From Austropuccinia psidii (taxonomy: Eukaryota > Basidiomycota > Pucciniomycetes > Pucciniales > Sphaerophragmiaceae): a stretch of 64,000 bases of DNA. A model generated the notes under the pieces. It did not search any database. It was not told where the DNA came from and saw only the letters and a list, made by a program, of their open reading frames with translations. Positions 46,936 to 60,310 of this stretch are shown in pieces. How positions within the stretch are numbered: the stretch's first letter is position 1; every line of letters starts with the position of its first letter. Both the position numbers and the translations under genes were made by a program. The stretch is from NCBI GenBank assembly GCA_023105745.1, contig JALGQZ010000014.1, positions 3,815,888 to 3,879,887 of the forward strand, in the 5' to 3' direction.

Positions 46936-48434
46936 TTAAACCCATTCTCCTTTTTCTTTTTTCTTAAGAATTCTATTCACACATATATCCTTGGCTATTT
47001 CTCCCAGTATTTTCCTTTTTTTCTTCCTTTCTTCTAGGTTTTTACCTTTCCAATTCCTTATGAATCCTTCTTCTTTGTGTATAAAGAGGTATCCATACTC
47101 TTCCCAGGAACGATTTCCACCAAGAAGCTCCATATTATTAAAATTGAAGTCTTTTTGTGGCCAAACTCTACAATCATAAAGAGCCTTCCTTGTTTTTTCA
47201 TTAAAGGAAAATACTTCCTCCCAATACTTGTTTTCCAAATTTCCCTTAATTCCTTCCTCATTCAAGAGTTCCATGAAGTCTACTTTAGACAGGTCATATC
47301 CTGGAAGATGCTTCAACCATTTTCCTCCTTTTATTCTTGATGGACCCTCAAAGTCTATATCTTTGAACTCAATGTAGGGAAGAATTATGAAATCTGGCCC
47401 TTCTTCAGGTGTTGGAAATTGCAAGTATGACATTTCTTCATAATAATTCAAGAAACTTTCTTTATCCAAGTCCATTTCCTTGTATTTATGAATTCTCCAT
47501 GGGCTTTTTGTGTTTAAATCATAGGATGGAATAGTTTTCATGAGATCTTTTTGCAATTGTGAGACTTAAACTTCTATCAAATTTGCTTTTGGCTTTGAAT
47601 CTGAAGATAATCTTGGTTTAATATCTTTTGAAGAGTAATTATTATTGTAGGCCTCCCAAAGATTTTCATAAGCATGAGAGTGCTTTATTTTCTTCTTTGG
47701 AGGATCTTGAGAAATTTAATGTATTTGGAGTTCATGAGTTTGATTATATTATTCTTTATTGTATTCCTTTATAAATTCTTCATATTTGAAACAGTCAAGA
47801 ATTCTATTTCTAAGATCTTCCAATGAGTATTCACAGTATTTATCACTGTTCATTTCTTATTTAATTTCAATTTCAATATCTTGTGGGAATTTTTTCTTGG
47901 AAAATATGTCAAGCAGATTTTTTCTACTATATATTGGTGGGCCTTCTTTGATTTCTGAGCCATTAACCAAAACCTGATATAACATGCCATTGGTGTCAAT
48001 TGGTTTATAGATTATTTTATTTTCCTTTTTTCTGCTTCATTAATCTCTTCCATATACCAATTTGATTTTTCATCTTGTTTCCATATATACCTTTTGTTGT
48101 TTTCAGGTTCATCATCAATTTTCCAGAAGTCAGGGAATGGGCTTAAGCTTAGGTTGTTTGATTGAGGATTTTTGTCTTTAATATAATAATCATATTCACT
48201 TGAAGGTTGTAAATTTATGTTGATCCACTCCTCCCACTTTTTGGGATCAAAGTTGGCCCATTTCTTGTTTTCTTGTATTGCCTTGTCTAAATATCAGGCT
48301 AATGACTTTGGCTCTTCTGGTTTGATTTGGTTTTATAGTGCTTCTGTTGATGATCCTTGTTCTGGCTTTTGTTTTTCTACCTCTTTGTCTCGTTCCACCT
48401 CCTCCTGAGGTTTATTCTCTATTCCCCTATCCAT
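46936..48434 (-). pseudogene. Unrecognised ORF between E3 protease and RT
   Basis: Starting near 48434 (MDRGIENKPQEEVERDKE), the minus strand reads as one protein of about 490 residues broken by several stops and at least one frame change. Blocks include WANFDPKKWEEWINI, PFPDFWKIDDEPENN, RYIWKQDEKSNWYMEE, YQVLVNGSEIKEGPP, and an unbroken 206-codon end (47556-46936) with PSRIKGGKWLKHLPGYDL and VFSFNEKTRKALYDCRVW. It is rich in Trp, Lys and Glu, with no signal peptide or membrane segment. I recognise no enzyme motif. Its place between protease and RT suggests an element-encoded accessory protein or a polyprotein segment. A partial copy lies at 45430-45965. Confidence 0.55.
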
Positions 48435-48516
48435 TATGGATGATCTTTCATCTAAATTACATTACTGGACTTTATCTTTTGATAATATTTGGTCTTAGTT
48501 GATTCTAAAATACTTT

Positions 48517-49098
48517 TTATTTTGCTTTAGATTTATGTTCAGCTTCTTTTAATTTTACTTTTCTAAACAAATCCTTTATTTTTCCCATTGAAAAAAGCTC
48601 CATTCCTCTTTGTGGTCCTGTTTGCCATCCTAACATATGGAGTTTGCATATTGCCATAAATAATCTTCTATCATCTGCTTCTTGATAGCTAAATGTTTCA
48701 CCTTCTTTCTGTGAAAATTCCAATCTAATGTTATTTTCTGCCAAGAAGGGCCTTCCAAGGACTGTATGTACTGCTCCCTTGGCAATGAAGAAATGAATTT
48801 CTTTTTCTTCTCCAGAAGGCAAGAGTACTTGCATGAATACAGCTCATCCAATTAATGATGTTGTATTTCCTCCAATTCCTCTTAAATTCATGTTGAGCTT
48901 TCTGTTTGGAAGAGAGGCTTTTATTGATGCATATTCAGTGATTATGTTGAGCTCTGATCCTGTATCTACCAGTGCCATTACTGGATATTCTTCTTTTCCA
49001 GAAAATACTTGCATAAACCCAAGTGGACAGGTATAATGAAGTCTTTGTTTTTCAAAGTCTTTACTCTTTATATAAATAACATCTTTTTTAATTTCCAA
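48517..49098 (-). pseudogene. E3 aspartic protease with one in-frame stop
   Basis: The minus-strand frame carries the retropepsin site ALVDTGSELNII, a flap region LRGIGGNTTSL, then after an in-frame TGA (48844-48846) VLLPSGEEKEIHFFIAKG and the typical VHTVLGRPFL motif. The protease cleaves Gag-Pol in the particle. The TGA is the only break over about 190 codons, and the frame does not shift. A tail rich in Lys (EAEHKSKAK) ends at 48517. Confidence 0.8.
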
Positions 49099-49129
49099 AG
49101 TGTTAACTTATTTCAAAGCTTACTTTTCT

Positions 49130-51275
49130 TCAGGAGGACTCCCTTGCAGCCTGTGAATGAAGGTTGGGGAAACTGATAAGATTTCTTCCAAGGTTCAGTT
49201 AATTTTCTGTTCCATGATTTTCTTTATCACATTTTCAATTCCTAATCTAGGTTCTAATTATCTCTTATCCTTTATGAACTCTTTCTTTTCAGTTTTTTGG
49301 TGAACCATCTTTTTATTTAGCTTGTCACTTTCCTCCCAACATTCTCTTTTTCTTTACTTTCAGTTCCTTCAAATGTTTCATCTCTTCTAGTATGTTTATC
49401 TTTATATTTGGCTGGAACAATCATCTTCATCTCTTCTTCAGTCTCATCCTCATGATAGATTCCTGGTATTATAGATTTTTTCCTTTGAGAATCTTCTCTA
49501 TTTTGGCTTTCTTGCTTAGCTAATCTTTGCTTTGTCTGTCTGAGAGTTGCATGTGTTTCCAAAATCTCCGTGGATGAAGATACTATTGGTGGTTTCCAAT
49601 TACCCCAGTATTCTACTTGAGAAATTGAAACTTCTTTTTCTTAATTTTTCAGCTCAACTATCTTTTGATCTTCTGGTCTTGATAGAGGCTTTTACTTTTC
49701 AATTATCTTGTTTGAAATTTCTTTTTGTTCCTTAGAAAATTCACTTACTAAATCCTTTGGAGATTTGGTTCCCTCTGAGCATACTCTTTGGAAATTAGGG
49801 TAAAGGAAATTTAATCCTTGCCTACTGACAATTCTCTTTTCAATGTCTTATGCCAGGTATCTGCATCTTGTAAATGAATGAACATTTTCAAAACAGTAAT
49901 AACACTTTGATGCTGGTCTTGGATACGGTTGTTCTGGAACATAAGGTTGATAATTTGCAGGTTAAAGTGCCTGGGTATTCCTTTGGCTGAATGGTTGTGC
50001 ATTTGGTGCTAAGCCTGATCCTTGTGTGTTTGGCTTATCCTTCCAGACCTTTTTTGGTTAATTAACAGCCTTTGATAGTTCTTTCAGCTTGTCCAAAACA
50101 TCCTTCATTGGAGTTACTTCTTTTGGTGCTTCATTAACATGCGACTCTTTAGCTGGTGGATTCTTCATTTTCTTTGTAATATCTTTCATTTGCATGATCA
50201 CCTCCTCCCAGCTTTCATCTTCAAATCTGGTCTTCTTTTTGCTTTTGATTTTATCTGAATTTGATAATCGTTATTTCCCTTTTATAACTACTTCTGCCTC
50301 CAATTCTGCCTCAATATAATTTCTGAGGATATCAATCTCAGGTAAGATATATCCTCCATCTCTTGCTTGAACCATGGCCCTGTCTTTGATAATTTCTTTA
50401 GTAACACTACTTCTAATTTCTGGTGATAAGGAATCAAAGATATCTTCATGATAGTCATTTTCCTTTGAATATACCCATACTTAAGAAGATATTTTGAGAT
50501 CATGTCACATTCCCCAATAACCTTTCTGTATTGGGACAAACATTTTACTCCTCCCTCCTGTTGAGTTTGATTAAATAGTCTTGTTAATTAATATTTCCTG
50601 TGTCTTCTTTCTGGTTCCACCTTTCCCCATTTACTGATCATTTCCTTTTTCAATTGATCCCAATCCTCCATTTCATGTCCTGGCATTCCTTCAATTTCAT
50701 ATCTGATATCCTTATCTTCACTCCAGAATGCTATTTGCATGGCCAAATCCCTTTCATTGGCTCCTTCAATTGATGCTATCTTTTCAGCTCTCTTGATAGA
50801 ATACTCAACATGACTCCCATCAAAGTTGAGGTTATAATACTTTGCCTTTATTTTAACAATCTTTCTTATAGGTATTGTAACTCTTTCAGGTTGCTGAGTT
50901 GGTGTTTTAATATGTACCCTTTTTTACAGTCTTGTAGCTCTTAACAATGGTCCTGGTGTGGATGTTGCAAATGTTTTTGGGGATGGTGATGGTGATGGTT
51001 GCTGGGGTCTTAGAATTCTTTCAATAGTTCTATCCCCAGTAGTTTCAGGTGAGAATTAACTTGATTTTTTCTTCTTTCCATGTCTTTTTGAAGCCTTTTC
51101 CATAGCCTTCTGAAATTCTAGCCTTTTCTTCTGAAATTCTTAATCATTTTCTAAATAATAAAAATCCTCTTCTTCCCTTTCTTCCTGACTTAATTCTTCA
51201 ATTCTGGACTGCTCTTTTTCCAATTCCTCCTCCAAGGTTAGAGGCTTCTTTTAGGATGATGATTCCTCCTTGATA
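49130..51275 (-). pseudogene. gag: E3 gag, heavily decayed
   Basis: Protein-like blocks on the minus strand change frame repeatedly. A helical Gag region lies at 50290-50540, a Lys/Glu-rich part at 50089-50280, a zinc knuckle CYYCFENVHSFTRC near 49890-49930, then LNFLYPNFQRV, VEYWGNWKPP and LRQTKQRLAKQESQNRED (49317-49562), which lead to the protease. Gag would coat the element RNA. The sequence family differs from that of E1, E2 and E4. The start is not clear; 51275 is approximate. Confidence 0.65.
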
Positions 51276-51432
51276 ATTGTAATCTAAACAAATGATTATT
51301 TATTTATCTATTTGTTTATTTGTTTTTGATTCATTCTTGTTTTTTTTATTTTTGATGATTTGTTTAAGATTTTGAATATTTGACCTTTAAGATTGATAAT
51401 GTGATCTTATTAATGATACTTGAGATTGAAAG

Positions 51433-51450
51433 GCCACTGTTGGGACACCA
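51433..51450 (-). other. E3 primer-binding site
   Basis: TGGTGTCCCAACAGTGGC on the minus strand, two bases from the LTR edge at 51453. Read as a tRNA 3' end it gives CCA, discriminator A, and C at positions 60-61, which is tRNA-like. The tRNA is not identified. Confidence 0.65.
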
Positions 51451-51452
51451 GA

Positions 51453-52555
51453 TGTGGGAACTCCTTTTGTTGTGTGATAAATAATAGGCAGGACCTTGAG
51501 GGGTAAATTATTGGTGAGTCTTTTTTGAATTTCAGAATTAGCAAATAACCATGGGTGCTAAGGTGTATTAGCTTCCCCTCTAAATATACTGAAAAAGATA
51601 CCCTTTTGATGAGATCGCAAATCAATTATTTAGTTTTGTGGCTTTTCAATTAGAGAATTTTCTTCAGCAGTCTCTATTGGTCTTTCAATAAAAGATCACT
51701 ATGATAATAATGTTAAGAGTTAATATTTGTTTAATAATTGGGGTTTGCTTCACTTATTGTTATTGATTATAGCTCTTTTTAATTAATTCTTCTAGTATTC
51801 CTTCTTTCATTACTTGAGATATTTAAAGAATATTTTTTTTCCAAGATCACTATTAATATCAATAATAAGCTTGATAGGTAATTAATACTTTCATAGGTGA
51901 TCTAATAATACTATCAATATAGCTATAGTAATTTAAGGGTAGGATAGTTTTATAATAGTGGTTTTGTTTAATATAAGGGTAAGATATAAGTAATATAATA
52001 TTAATATAATACTATTGGGATCCATATAAATGTAATACAATATTCCTAAAAGGTTTATGATATAAGGTATGATTCTAAGATGATATCCCCTCTATAAATA
52101 AGGGTTATTGATAAATTAGATAAGATCACTAATGATGATATCTTCAAACACTACTTCAACACTACTACCATAATGGTAAGACTTTTAAATAATATTAAGC
52201 TCTTTCATTAATTAATCATAAACAATAATATAAGATACTGAGCCTTGCTACTCATCTTTTTCAATATAAATACTAGATTATCCTACTAGAGAAGGGATAG
52301 ATTGATCCTCAAAATTATTATCTAAATCAGAAGAATGGGGAAAAAACAGGGAGATAGGCCCTTTATGCATACCTATTGGGCCTTCCAGAGAGCCTTTCAG
52401 AAACAAGGGACTCAGAAGAAATTCCCCCTTGAGACATTATTGCTGGTGGGTAAATTGAAAATGGTGTCATTTGATCTTGATATTGCACCATATGTCTGGT
52501 TAATTGCAGCATTCTGAACCTTATTATTGTCAGTGCACAGCCTTGAGACATTTTC
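51453..52555 (-). repeat. E3 5' LTR, outer part up to the E4 insertion
   Basis: Starts TGTGGGAACTCC next to the primer site and aligns with 25592-26697. It is cut by E4 after GAGACATTTTC; the rest of the LTR continues at 61679. Confidence 0.8.
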
Positions 52556-54361
52556 TGTGAGCCGTAGAGGTATTTTCATATACCCAAAAGACCACAAATG
52601 ATAAATTAACATACAAGTCCAAAGAAAAAGATTTTTTTTATATTATAAAAAGAAAAATGAAATATAAATGCAAACTTATATTTAAAAATCAAAATTTAAT
52701 TATAATTTAAAAATAAAATTACAATAAAATGTAAAATTATGAAAATACATTTTTACTTGTAAAAATTAAGTGAAAATGAATTTTTAATAAAAACTATGAA
52801 ATTAAAATATTTTTGGTAAAAACTTATATAGAATATGATATACCTTTTTATCCAATAAATAAGCATAAAGAAATTATCACACAATTGGATTCTTCATAAA
52901 AAATAAAGTGGGGTCACCTCTGGATAAAATTTCTAGAGGTCAACTCTAAATAAGCTTAAATTAGGTTTTTAGTATTTTTGTACACAAGTATGAAAATCCT
53001 CAAAACCTCAACTTATTTCACACCACATGTGGTGTTAACCATCAGTTTTTGTGTTAAAATTGAGGTGTTGTGTTTAGTTTAGAAGTTATGAGGAATTGAA
53101 GTATTCTCAATTGAAATGTCAAAATGTGCACGTGTATTACATAAGTGAACTTTAATTTGCATATGAGGTATCAATTATTACAGTTGTGTACTTAAAAACT
53201 CAATTGAATTACATGTGTAAATTATAATTGTATTACATGATGAGGAATTAAAGAAAAAATAAATTGGAAAGATTAATTCTGGGGGGGAAGGACACTCTAT
53301 CTCTAAGAAGGAGCTAGACCCCCAAAATCCTTGCTGACTGGCGTGGGATGTCAAAATCCACACAAACGTTCATTAATTTTGGCCTGGAATTGAGTCACAG
53401 GGTCTGTGACTCAATTGATGATGAGGTTTTGATACCAACCAGGGTAGTTTTAACTGCTTCCAAGAGGGTAAAACTACCCTTAAGTTAAAGCAATGTTGGT
53501 AAAAACAGTTTTAAATGGTTTCTACGACTCTTACACAGTTTCTGACGTGTTATGAAGGCTCTATGCCAGGTATTGATATAGTAATGGCTGATTTAAGGGT
53601 CCAAAATGGCTTAAACCAGCCCTTTTTTGGTCTAAACCAGGGTTCAATGATGCCATAATTGGATTTTCTGTGGTCAGACTGTTTTTTACGACTGACAAGA
53701 GTAAGTTTTACCTTTGGAGTAAGAAAATTGATGGCTATAAATGAATGTCTTCTTTGCCCCACTTTTCTCTTCATGTTAGAATCATTTCCTTTCATAATTA
53801 GTTTAAACACTGTTAAACCAATCAATAAAAGATTCCAAACACCCTTTTCTTAAAACCATTTTGATCCTTTTAACCACATTAAAAAATCATTATAATCATT
53901 GTTTGTAACTCTTATAATCATTTTTACCCCTGAACCACCCCAAAAGTGAATTAAAGCATCTTTCATCACTGTTAACCTTGTCACTTTGTTTCCAAATTCA
54001 CTCTGGTCACTTTTGGGCTTTTTTTCTCTTTAAATGTCTTTTTAAATACTTTTTTCTTCAATTAATTTCTTGCAGTCCTTTGCTCAATTAATTCCAATTG
54101 AAATTGCTCTTGAAGAAATTTCTTTTGTAGCCTTAAATATCTCTTGTAGAGTATTTCTGGATAAATCTTTATTGTTGGTAAAACAATAAATTTTTATTAT
54201 ATTATTTTTCTATACTTAAAAAGTTAAAAACAATTAAATTGGCGTGTTTTCTTTTTCAAAATACTATTTATTACTATTTTTAAACAATTTTACCTTATAC
54301 AAATTTTGAGGACAGGAAAAGTACTTGATATTTTATCAAAGTTTTATATCCACACCTTAAA
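52556..54361 (+). repeat. E4 5' LTR
   Basis: 1806 bases, the reverse complement of the E2 LTR with many substitutions. Both E4 LTRs end CCTTAAA where E2 has CCTTACA, so the normally invariant terminal CA is AA. Confidence 0.9.
53736..53742 (+). promoter_or_regulatory. TATA box of the E4 5' LTR
   Basis: TATAAAT in GATGGCTATAAATGAATG, at the same place as E2's TATAAAAG and followed by the same CTTCTTTGCCCC stretch. Confidence 0.45.
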
Positions 54362-54363
54362 TT

Positions 54364-54381
54364 TGGGGGCCCAGCTGTGAT
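54364..54381 (+). other. E4 primer-binding site
   Basis: TGGGGGCCCAGCTGTGAT, two bases after the LTR end. It differs from E2's site by one base. Confidence 0.55.
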
Positions 54382-54507
54382 ATTTTACCTGCGACATATT
54401 TTTTACCCTTTTTTAATCCTTTGTCTTATATTGAAAAATTTCAAAAACATATAAAAAATACTTATAATTCAAAAAAAAACCACAAAAAATAAATTTTTCA
54501 TATTATA

Positions 54508-55551
54508 AGTGAGGCTTATATTTTTATTTCTTTTTTTAAAATACCTTTTTTTTACTTAATTAATTCACATTTTCATTGATTTTAGTGTCTGAAAATGTGG
54601 TAAGACAAGAAAACATTGAAACAGCCTCCACAGTTACCAGCATTATTCCTGCAAGCACTGTTATTTCTGATAATAATAGCACTGTTATTATACCTCAGAA
54701 TAAAAAACAAGAGCCAATATCTTCTGAATTGATCAACTTTGATATTAGTAATCTTCTTCAGAAAGCTAAAAATTTGGCAAATAGTAAGTTTTTGACGTAA
54801 AATTACTATTTTAAACCTTTTTAATCATAAAATATGCCTTCAACCAGATCAGGAGCAAGATATAAGCCCTCAAGCAGCTCCCAAAACGTTCATAGACGTA
54901 ATTATGGCAGAAGCCAATCAGATACAGAAGGACAAGGGTCAGGAAAAGACTGCCACAACAATAAATTGTCCAATTCTGAAGCTGCTGACAGTATTTTACC
55001 TTCAAAAAGAGCTGACATCACCACAAGAAGCCTCAGTGGAAATTTACAAAGCCAGCTGGAAGGCTTACAACAATGCACTGAAGCACAAAGAGTACCAGAT
55101 CCTTGCGGATCTGTGGAAAAACTGCATGAACTCATACCTGACTGTAAGAGTATTCCTGCGTCATCTCAACACTTGCAAGTTACTCAATGGATGGCATCCA
55201 TTGATTGAAAAGAAGAATATGATGCTTTTAACAGCAGAATGGAGGAAAAACAACCCACCACCACCAAAGCAAGTGCCAAGACCAGTCCCAGTGGGCAGAA
55301 GCAGCAATTCCAACGTGAAAAAGCAGCCACAAGCTCAAAACAAGGGTAAAGGGAAGGCACCAGCCCCAAAGCCTTACAGCCAGGGATACAGGATTCCAAA
55401 GATTCAGCAGGATGCCATGGAAAATTTATTTCAGATGGCCAGAACCATGATGGAATTACAGAAGAAGGAGGAAGCCAGATCAAGATTCCAGAAACAATTT
55501 CTGACATATTTGATTCCATCCCAGAGTTGTATGAAGCTATCAATGACATGA
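54508..55551 (+). CDS. E4 ORFx: predicted spliced frame, still open
   Basis: Predicted exons are a leader exon ending at 54508, then 54586-54783, then 54848-55551. Introns are 54509-54585 (77 nt, GTGAGG...TTTTAG) and 54784-54847 (64 nt, GTAAGT...CAACCAG), at the same sites and lengths as in E2. The first junction again makes ATG TCT GAA. The joined frame is about 300 codons with no stop, while the overlapping gag frame has at least two stops in the same stretch. The helical blocks ([25 protein letters not shown]), the Lys/Pro linker and [18 protein letters not shown] are kept. The E2 stop codon TGA is CAA here, giving an 18-residue extension. The function is unknown. Confidence 0.5.
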
Positions 55552-58500
55552 AAAAACATCTTTCTGATAAAAATGAAGCCATTTGGAACAACATTAAAAC
55601 AAACAACTTGAGTGTGTGCCAAATTAATGAAACACTTGTGTGTTTTGAACAAGTTTTAAGAACAATTATAGCTTCCAATAATGATAATTCTTTTGGAAAT
55701 AAAACAAATGAACAATCTGCCATTATGAAAGAGTTAACAGACAAATATTCTAAATTCAATATAGATGACATAATTGAAACAAGAATTAAACAAGCCATAA
55801 ATATTATCAATACAGATAACAAGAAAGTGCTTGATGACATTTCAAATTCATTTACTGAAGTAAAGACACATACCATTGCCTTGAAAAAGTGTTTTCATGC
55901 TTCACAAGAAGTATCAAAACTATCAATGAAATTGAATCAAGTCACTGCTGATAATACAAGACAGACAGAGTTATGGCAAGAACTGACACATAAAGAAGAA
56001 ATGTATAAAATTGAAGTAATAAATTTAATACAAGCCTTCCAACATGAATACAGGAATTCCCAAAGGTGTAGCAACAGTAAAATGAATGATATTGAACAAA
56101 TACTGAACACCTTACCAAGAATGTCTACACCTCTGAATCAAAATGAGGGCACAAGGATTCCAAATGTACAAGTATTGGATCCTGATAACTCACAGTTAAA
56201 AAATGAATTATCCACTTCTTTTCATAACTTGGAACCATCAATGGGCCAAGCACTTTTGAAAGAAGTACCAAAACTTAAAGAATGGCCTCACTTCAGTGGT
56301 AAAGGAGAATATGACCATATGAAATTCATAAGAGTAATTGAAATGATCAAAGAAGATTTTGAGTTACCAGACAGATTGGTAACAGCAAGATTTAACACCT
56401 TGTTTAGCAGATCAGCTCACAGATGGTATATCAAATTAAGACAAGCACATGGACACCAAGGTTGGACCTGGTAGAAAACCCAAATTATCAATAAATGGGC
56501 CAATGATGCTTGGAGATTTAAAGTGGAAGCAGCATTTGAATATTCCAAATTTAATTCTGATAAAGACAAAGCTTTACCATGGTTTTGACAACAAAAAGAC
56601 AGACTAACAGCATTATACCCTGACATGTCAGAATTTATGATCCACGGAAAGATTCTGAGACAATGTGGAGGTGACTTAGAGCATGCTGTCAGAAGCAGGA
56701 CTACTGAACAATCTTCAGCAGAGGATATTATCAATATATTAGAAGAAGTAACCACCAGAACCAGAATTGGTTCTAGTAGGGTGAATCTCAAAACAAAGTT
56801 TAATACACCTTGGAAAGATTCTGTGGACAAAAACCCCAAAGAAAATCCTAGTAATAATAAGTATAAATATTCATATACAGACAGAAAGTGCCATATTTGC
56901 CAAAGCACCACCCATCTAGCCAATACATGTCCAAAAAGGGGGGAAATCAATGAAATTGGTATTTAAAAGGAACCTGATGTTGAAAAAGATGACATAATTG
57001 AAGACAATTCAGATGATAAGTCATCAATATTTTCTGAATCTTCAAAAGATATAGAGAATATAAATTCCACTTTTGACATCATGGAATCTTATTCCCACTT
57101 CCCACAATTGAGCAATGGTCAAATTGATTTATCAAAAGTTCAAGATGCACATCTTATGAAAGCAAAACCAAATGGGGAAATATTATACATCTGGTAACTC
57201 CTGCATAACAGAAGTGGTGATTGACAACAAGCCCACCAAAATTTTGCTTTACCCAGGAGCCTTCTGCTCTTGTGTTGGAAAATCTTTTCTTAAAGCTTGC
57301 ATAGCAAATTTTGAAGATTGATTGTTACCAATTCATGGTATACAATTCAATAGTGCAAGTAATCCAATGAAAGCATTAGGAATTTTTGAGACCAATTTCA
57401 AGTTCCCACACATTAATGGGAATTTAAGAATCACAGTTGAATTTTGTGTTATGGAAAACTGCTCTAGTACCCATTTTATTTCGGGAAATGACTATTTAAT
57501 CATTTATGGGATAGATTTGCATAACAAAAAATACAGATACTTGACTATTGGAGACAATAAGCATCAGAAATTTGCCTTTTTACCATTTAAAAGACAAATT
57601 ACAGTAAATAAAGTATCACCAGTCAACTTACAATTGGAAAAATTCAAATCCAAACAGTTGAAGGAGGCTGAAATAAGCCTTCATCTGACTGATAAACAAG
57701 AAAATGAACTTTCTTCCCTTTTGTATGACCACAAAGGAGCATTTGTGTCAGACAAAGAACCTCTAGGAGCAATTATTGGTCATTAAGTTGACACAATTCT
57801 CAATATTGAGAGACCTTATCCACCACTCTTGAGAAGACCTGCATACCCAGCAAGTCCCAAGTCAAGAGAAGCTCTGGAAACCCATCTCAAAGAGCTTCTA
57901 GACCTTGGTGTAATAAGAAAATTTGGCCATAGTGAAGAAGTAGAAATAACTACACCAGTCATAGTGGCATGGCATAATGGAAAATCCAGAATGGTTGGAG
58001 ACTTTAGAGCTCTGAACACTTACACTGTTCCAGATAGGTACCTAATACCAAAAATCCAAATCGCCCTTACTCAAATATCTCAAGCAGTGTATATAACCAC
58101 TACAGATGCCCTTAAAGGATTCCATCAAAATGTGGTGACACCAAGAGCAAGAAAATATTTGAGAATTATTGTTCATTGTGGAGTGTATGAATATTTAAGA
58201 ATGCCCTTTGGTATCAAAAATGCACCATCACACTTCCAAAGAATTATGAATGACATCTTCCCTGAAGAACTTTCAGAGGGATGGTTAATCATTTACATTT
58301 ATGACATTATTGTCTGTTCCAAGACTTGGGAAGAGCACATGTACAGATTGTCCAGAGTTTTGACAAAACTTCAATCAGTGAACATGAAAATCCCTTTGAA
58401 GAAATGTCATTTTGGATTTAAGGAGCTTAAAGAACTAGGAAATTTTGTATCTGGTTTGTCCCTTGGAATTGACAAAAACAAAGTTGCAGCAGTATTTCTA

Positions 58501-60310
58501 AAACCCATGCCTCAGAACAAAAAGGAAATTCAGTAATTTCTAGGTTTTTCAGGATATTACAGGCAACACATTAAAGATTTTGCATCCATAGCAAGACCAC
58601 TTTATAAATTGTGTGACAAAGACACAGCATTTGAAATTACTGTTGACAGAGTCAAAGCTTTTGAGTCTCTAAGAGAAGCCTTGACCACTGCTCCACTCTT
58701 AGTGATGCCAGACTTTAAGTTACCTTTAAATTGTATATTGATGCATCAGGGGATGGGCTAGGTGCTGCACTTCACCAAGTTCATATCATAAATGATAAAC
58801 CTGTGGAAGGACCCATATGTTTCATATCCAGGAAAATCAAACCAACTGAAGCAAGATATGGAGTAAGTCAAATGGAATGTCTATTCCTTGTCTGGGCCTT
58901 GGAAAAATTGAACTACTTATTAGAGGGATGTGTTTTTGAAGTGATAACAGATTTTAAAGCTGTCAAATCACTTTTAAACATGAAAACACCTAACAGAAAT
59001 ATGCTCAGATGGCAAATAGCCATACAAGAATACAGGGGCAATATGACTATTGTTCATAAAGATGGGAATGTTCATAAAAATCCAGACGGACTAAGAAGAT
59101 GGCCATTACCAAATGATATTGATAATTCTGCTTATGTGCCTGAAGAAGCTTCACCACAGATCCCAATAGAAGGAATAAGTGTTACAGACTTGAACACTAC
59201 CTTCTTTGAAGAAGTAACAAACTGTTACACTCAATATAAGAATTGTAGCATTTTATGCCAATTACTTAACAAAGACTGTAAAGACAACTCTCTGATACAT
59301 GCCTTGGATGAAGTATGGAAGAAATCTTATGATGAAGGAAAATTTCACCTACTGGATTGTATAATTTACTACAGGACCAAGCACACATGTGTCATGACAT
59401 TTGTGGACAGGTCATTAATCAATCTTGTACTAAATGAATGCCATGACAGCCCCTTTTCAGGACATCTGTCTGAAAACAGAACAAGAGATAAAGTAAAGAC
59501 CTGCATATGGTGGCCAATGTGGCAGAAAGATGTTGCAGAGTATTGCAAAACCTGTGACAGATGTCAAAAGGCAAAGAAATCCATGGCAAGAGACTTGGAA
59601 ATGTGATCAAAATCCAAGAACCCAGCAGACCTTGGGAAATTGTCCATATGGATTGGGTAACTGGCCTACCACCAGGAGGTGACAGAAGTTATAATGCTTG
59701 CCTAGTGATTATAGACAGATTCAGTAGAACTCCAATCTTTTTACCATGTCGCAAAGATGATACAGCCATGGATACAGCTCTTCTCATATGGAATATAGTG
59801 GTATCATGGACTGGCATATTTACAAATATCATTAGTGACAGGGATCCCTAATTCACTTCAGCACTATGGACAAATATTCACCAATTATTTGGCACTAAGC
59901 TGTCTTTCTCTACAGCCTACCACCCACAAATTGATGGTCTGGCTGAAAGGATGATCCAGACCTTAGAGGACATGGTAAGAAGATTTTGTGCATATGGCCT
60001 TGAATTCAAAGATTGTGATGGATTTACCCATTATTGGTGTACTCTGTTGCCAGCACTGGAATTAGCATATAGAACATCAATCCATTCCAGTACCAATCAA
60101 ACTCCTGCTATCCTAGAAAAGGGATGGAACCCCAAATTACCCCAGGATTCCTTGAGGAAAGATCTGACTGAAATACATCCCACAGCTGCTAGCTTCAAGG
60201 GAATGCTATACAAAGCTAGAAAGCATGCAGTAAGGTGCATGGGAGACTCTTTTGCATATACTAAGGACAAATGGGATGAATCACATGCACCTCCAGATTT
60301 TAAAGTGGGG
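54834..60310 (+). pseudogene. gag-pol: E4 gag-pol, decayed and truncated
   Basis: Starts [10 protein letters not shown] and follows E2's Gag-Pol throughout. Stops include TGA 55206, TAG 56472, TGA 56586, TAA 56964, TAA 57784, TAA 58534 and a TAA just after SDRDP near 59850. Frameshifts lie near 57170, 58728 and 59570. Zinc knuckle [14 protein letters not shown] is kept. The protease site is Y-P-G (E2 has D-P-G). The RT site is YIYD instead of YIDD, losing a catalytic Asp. Integrase is recognisable to PPDFKVG, where the sequence jumps into LTR sequence at about 60309, removing the C-terminal domain and chromodomain. Confidence 0.88.
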
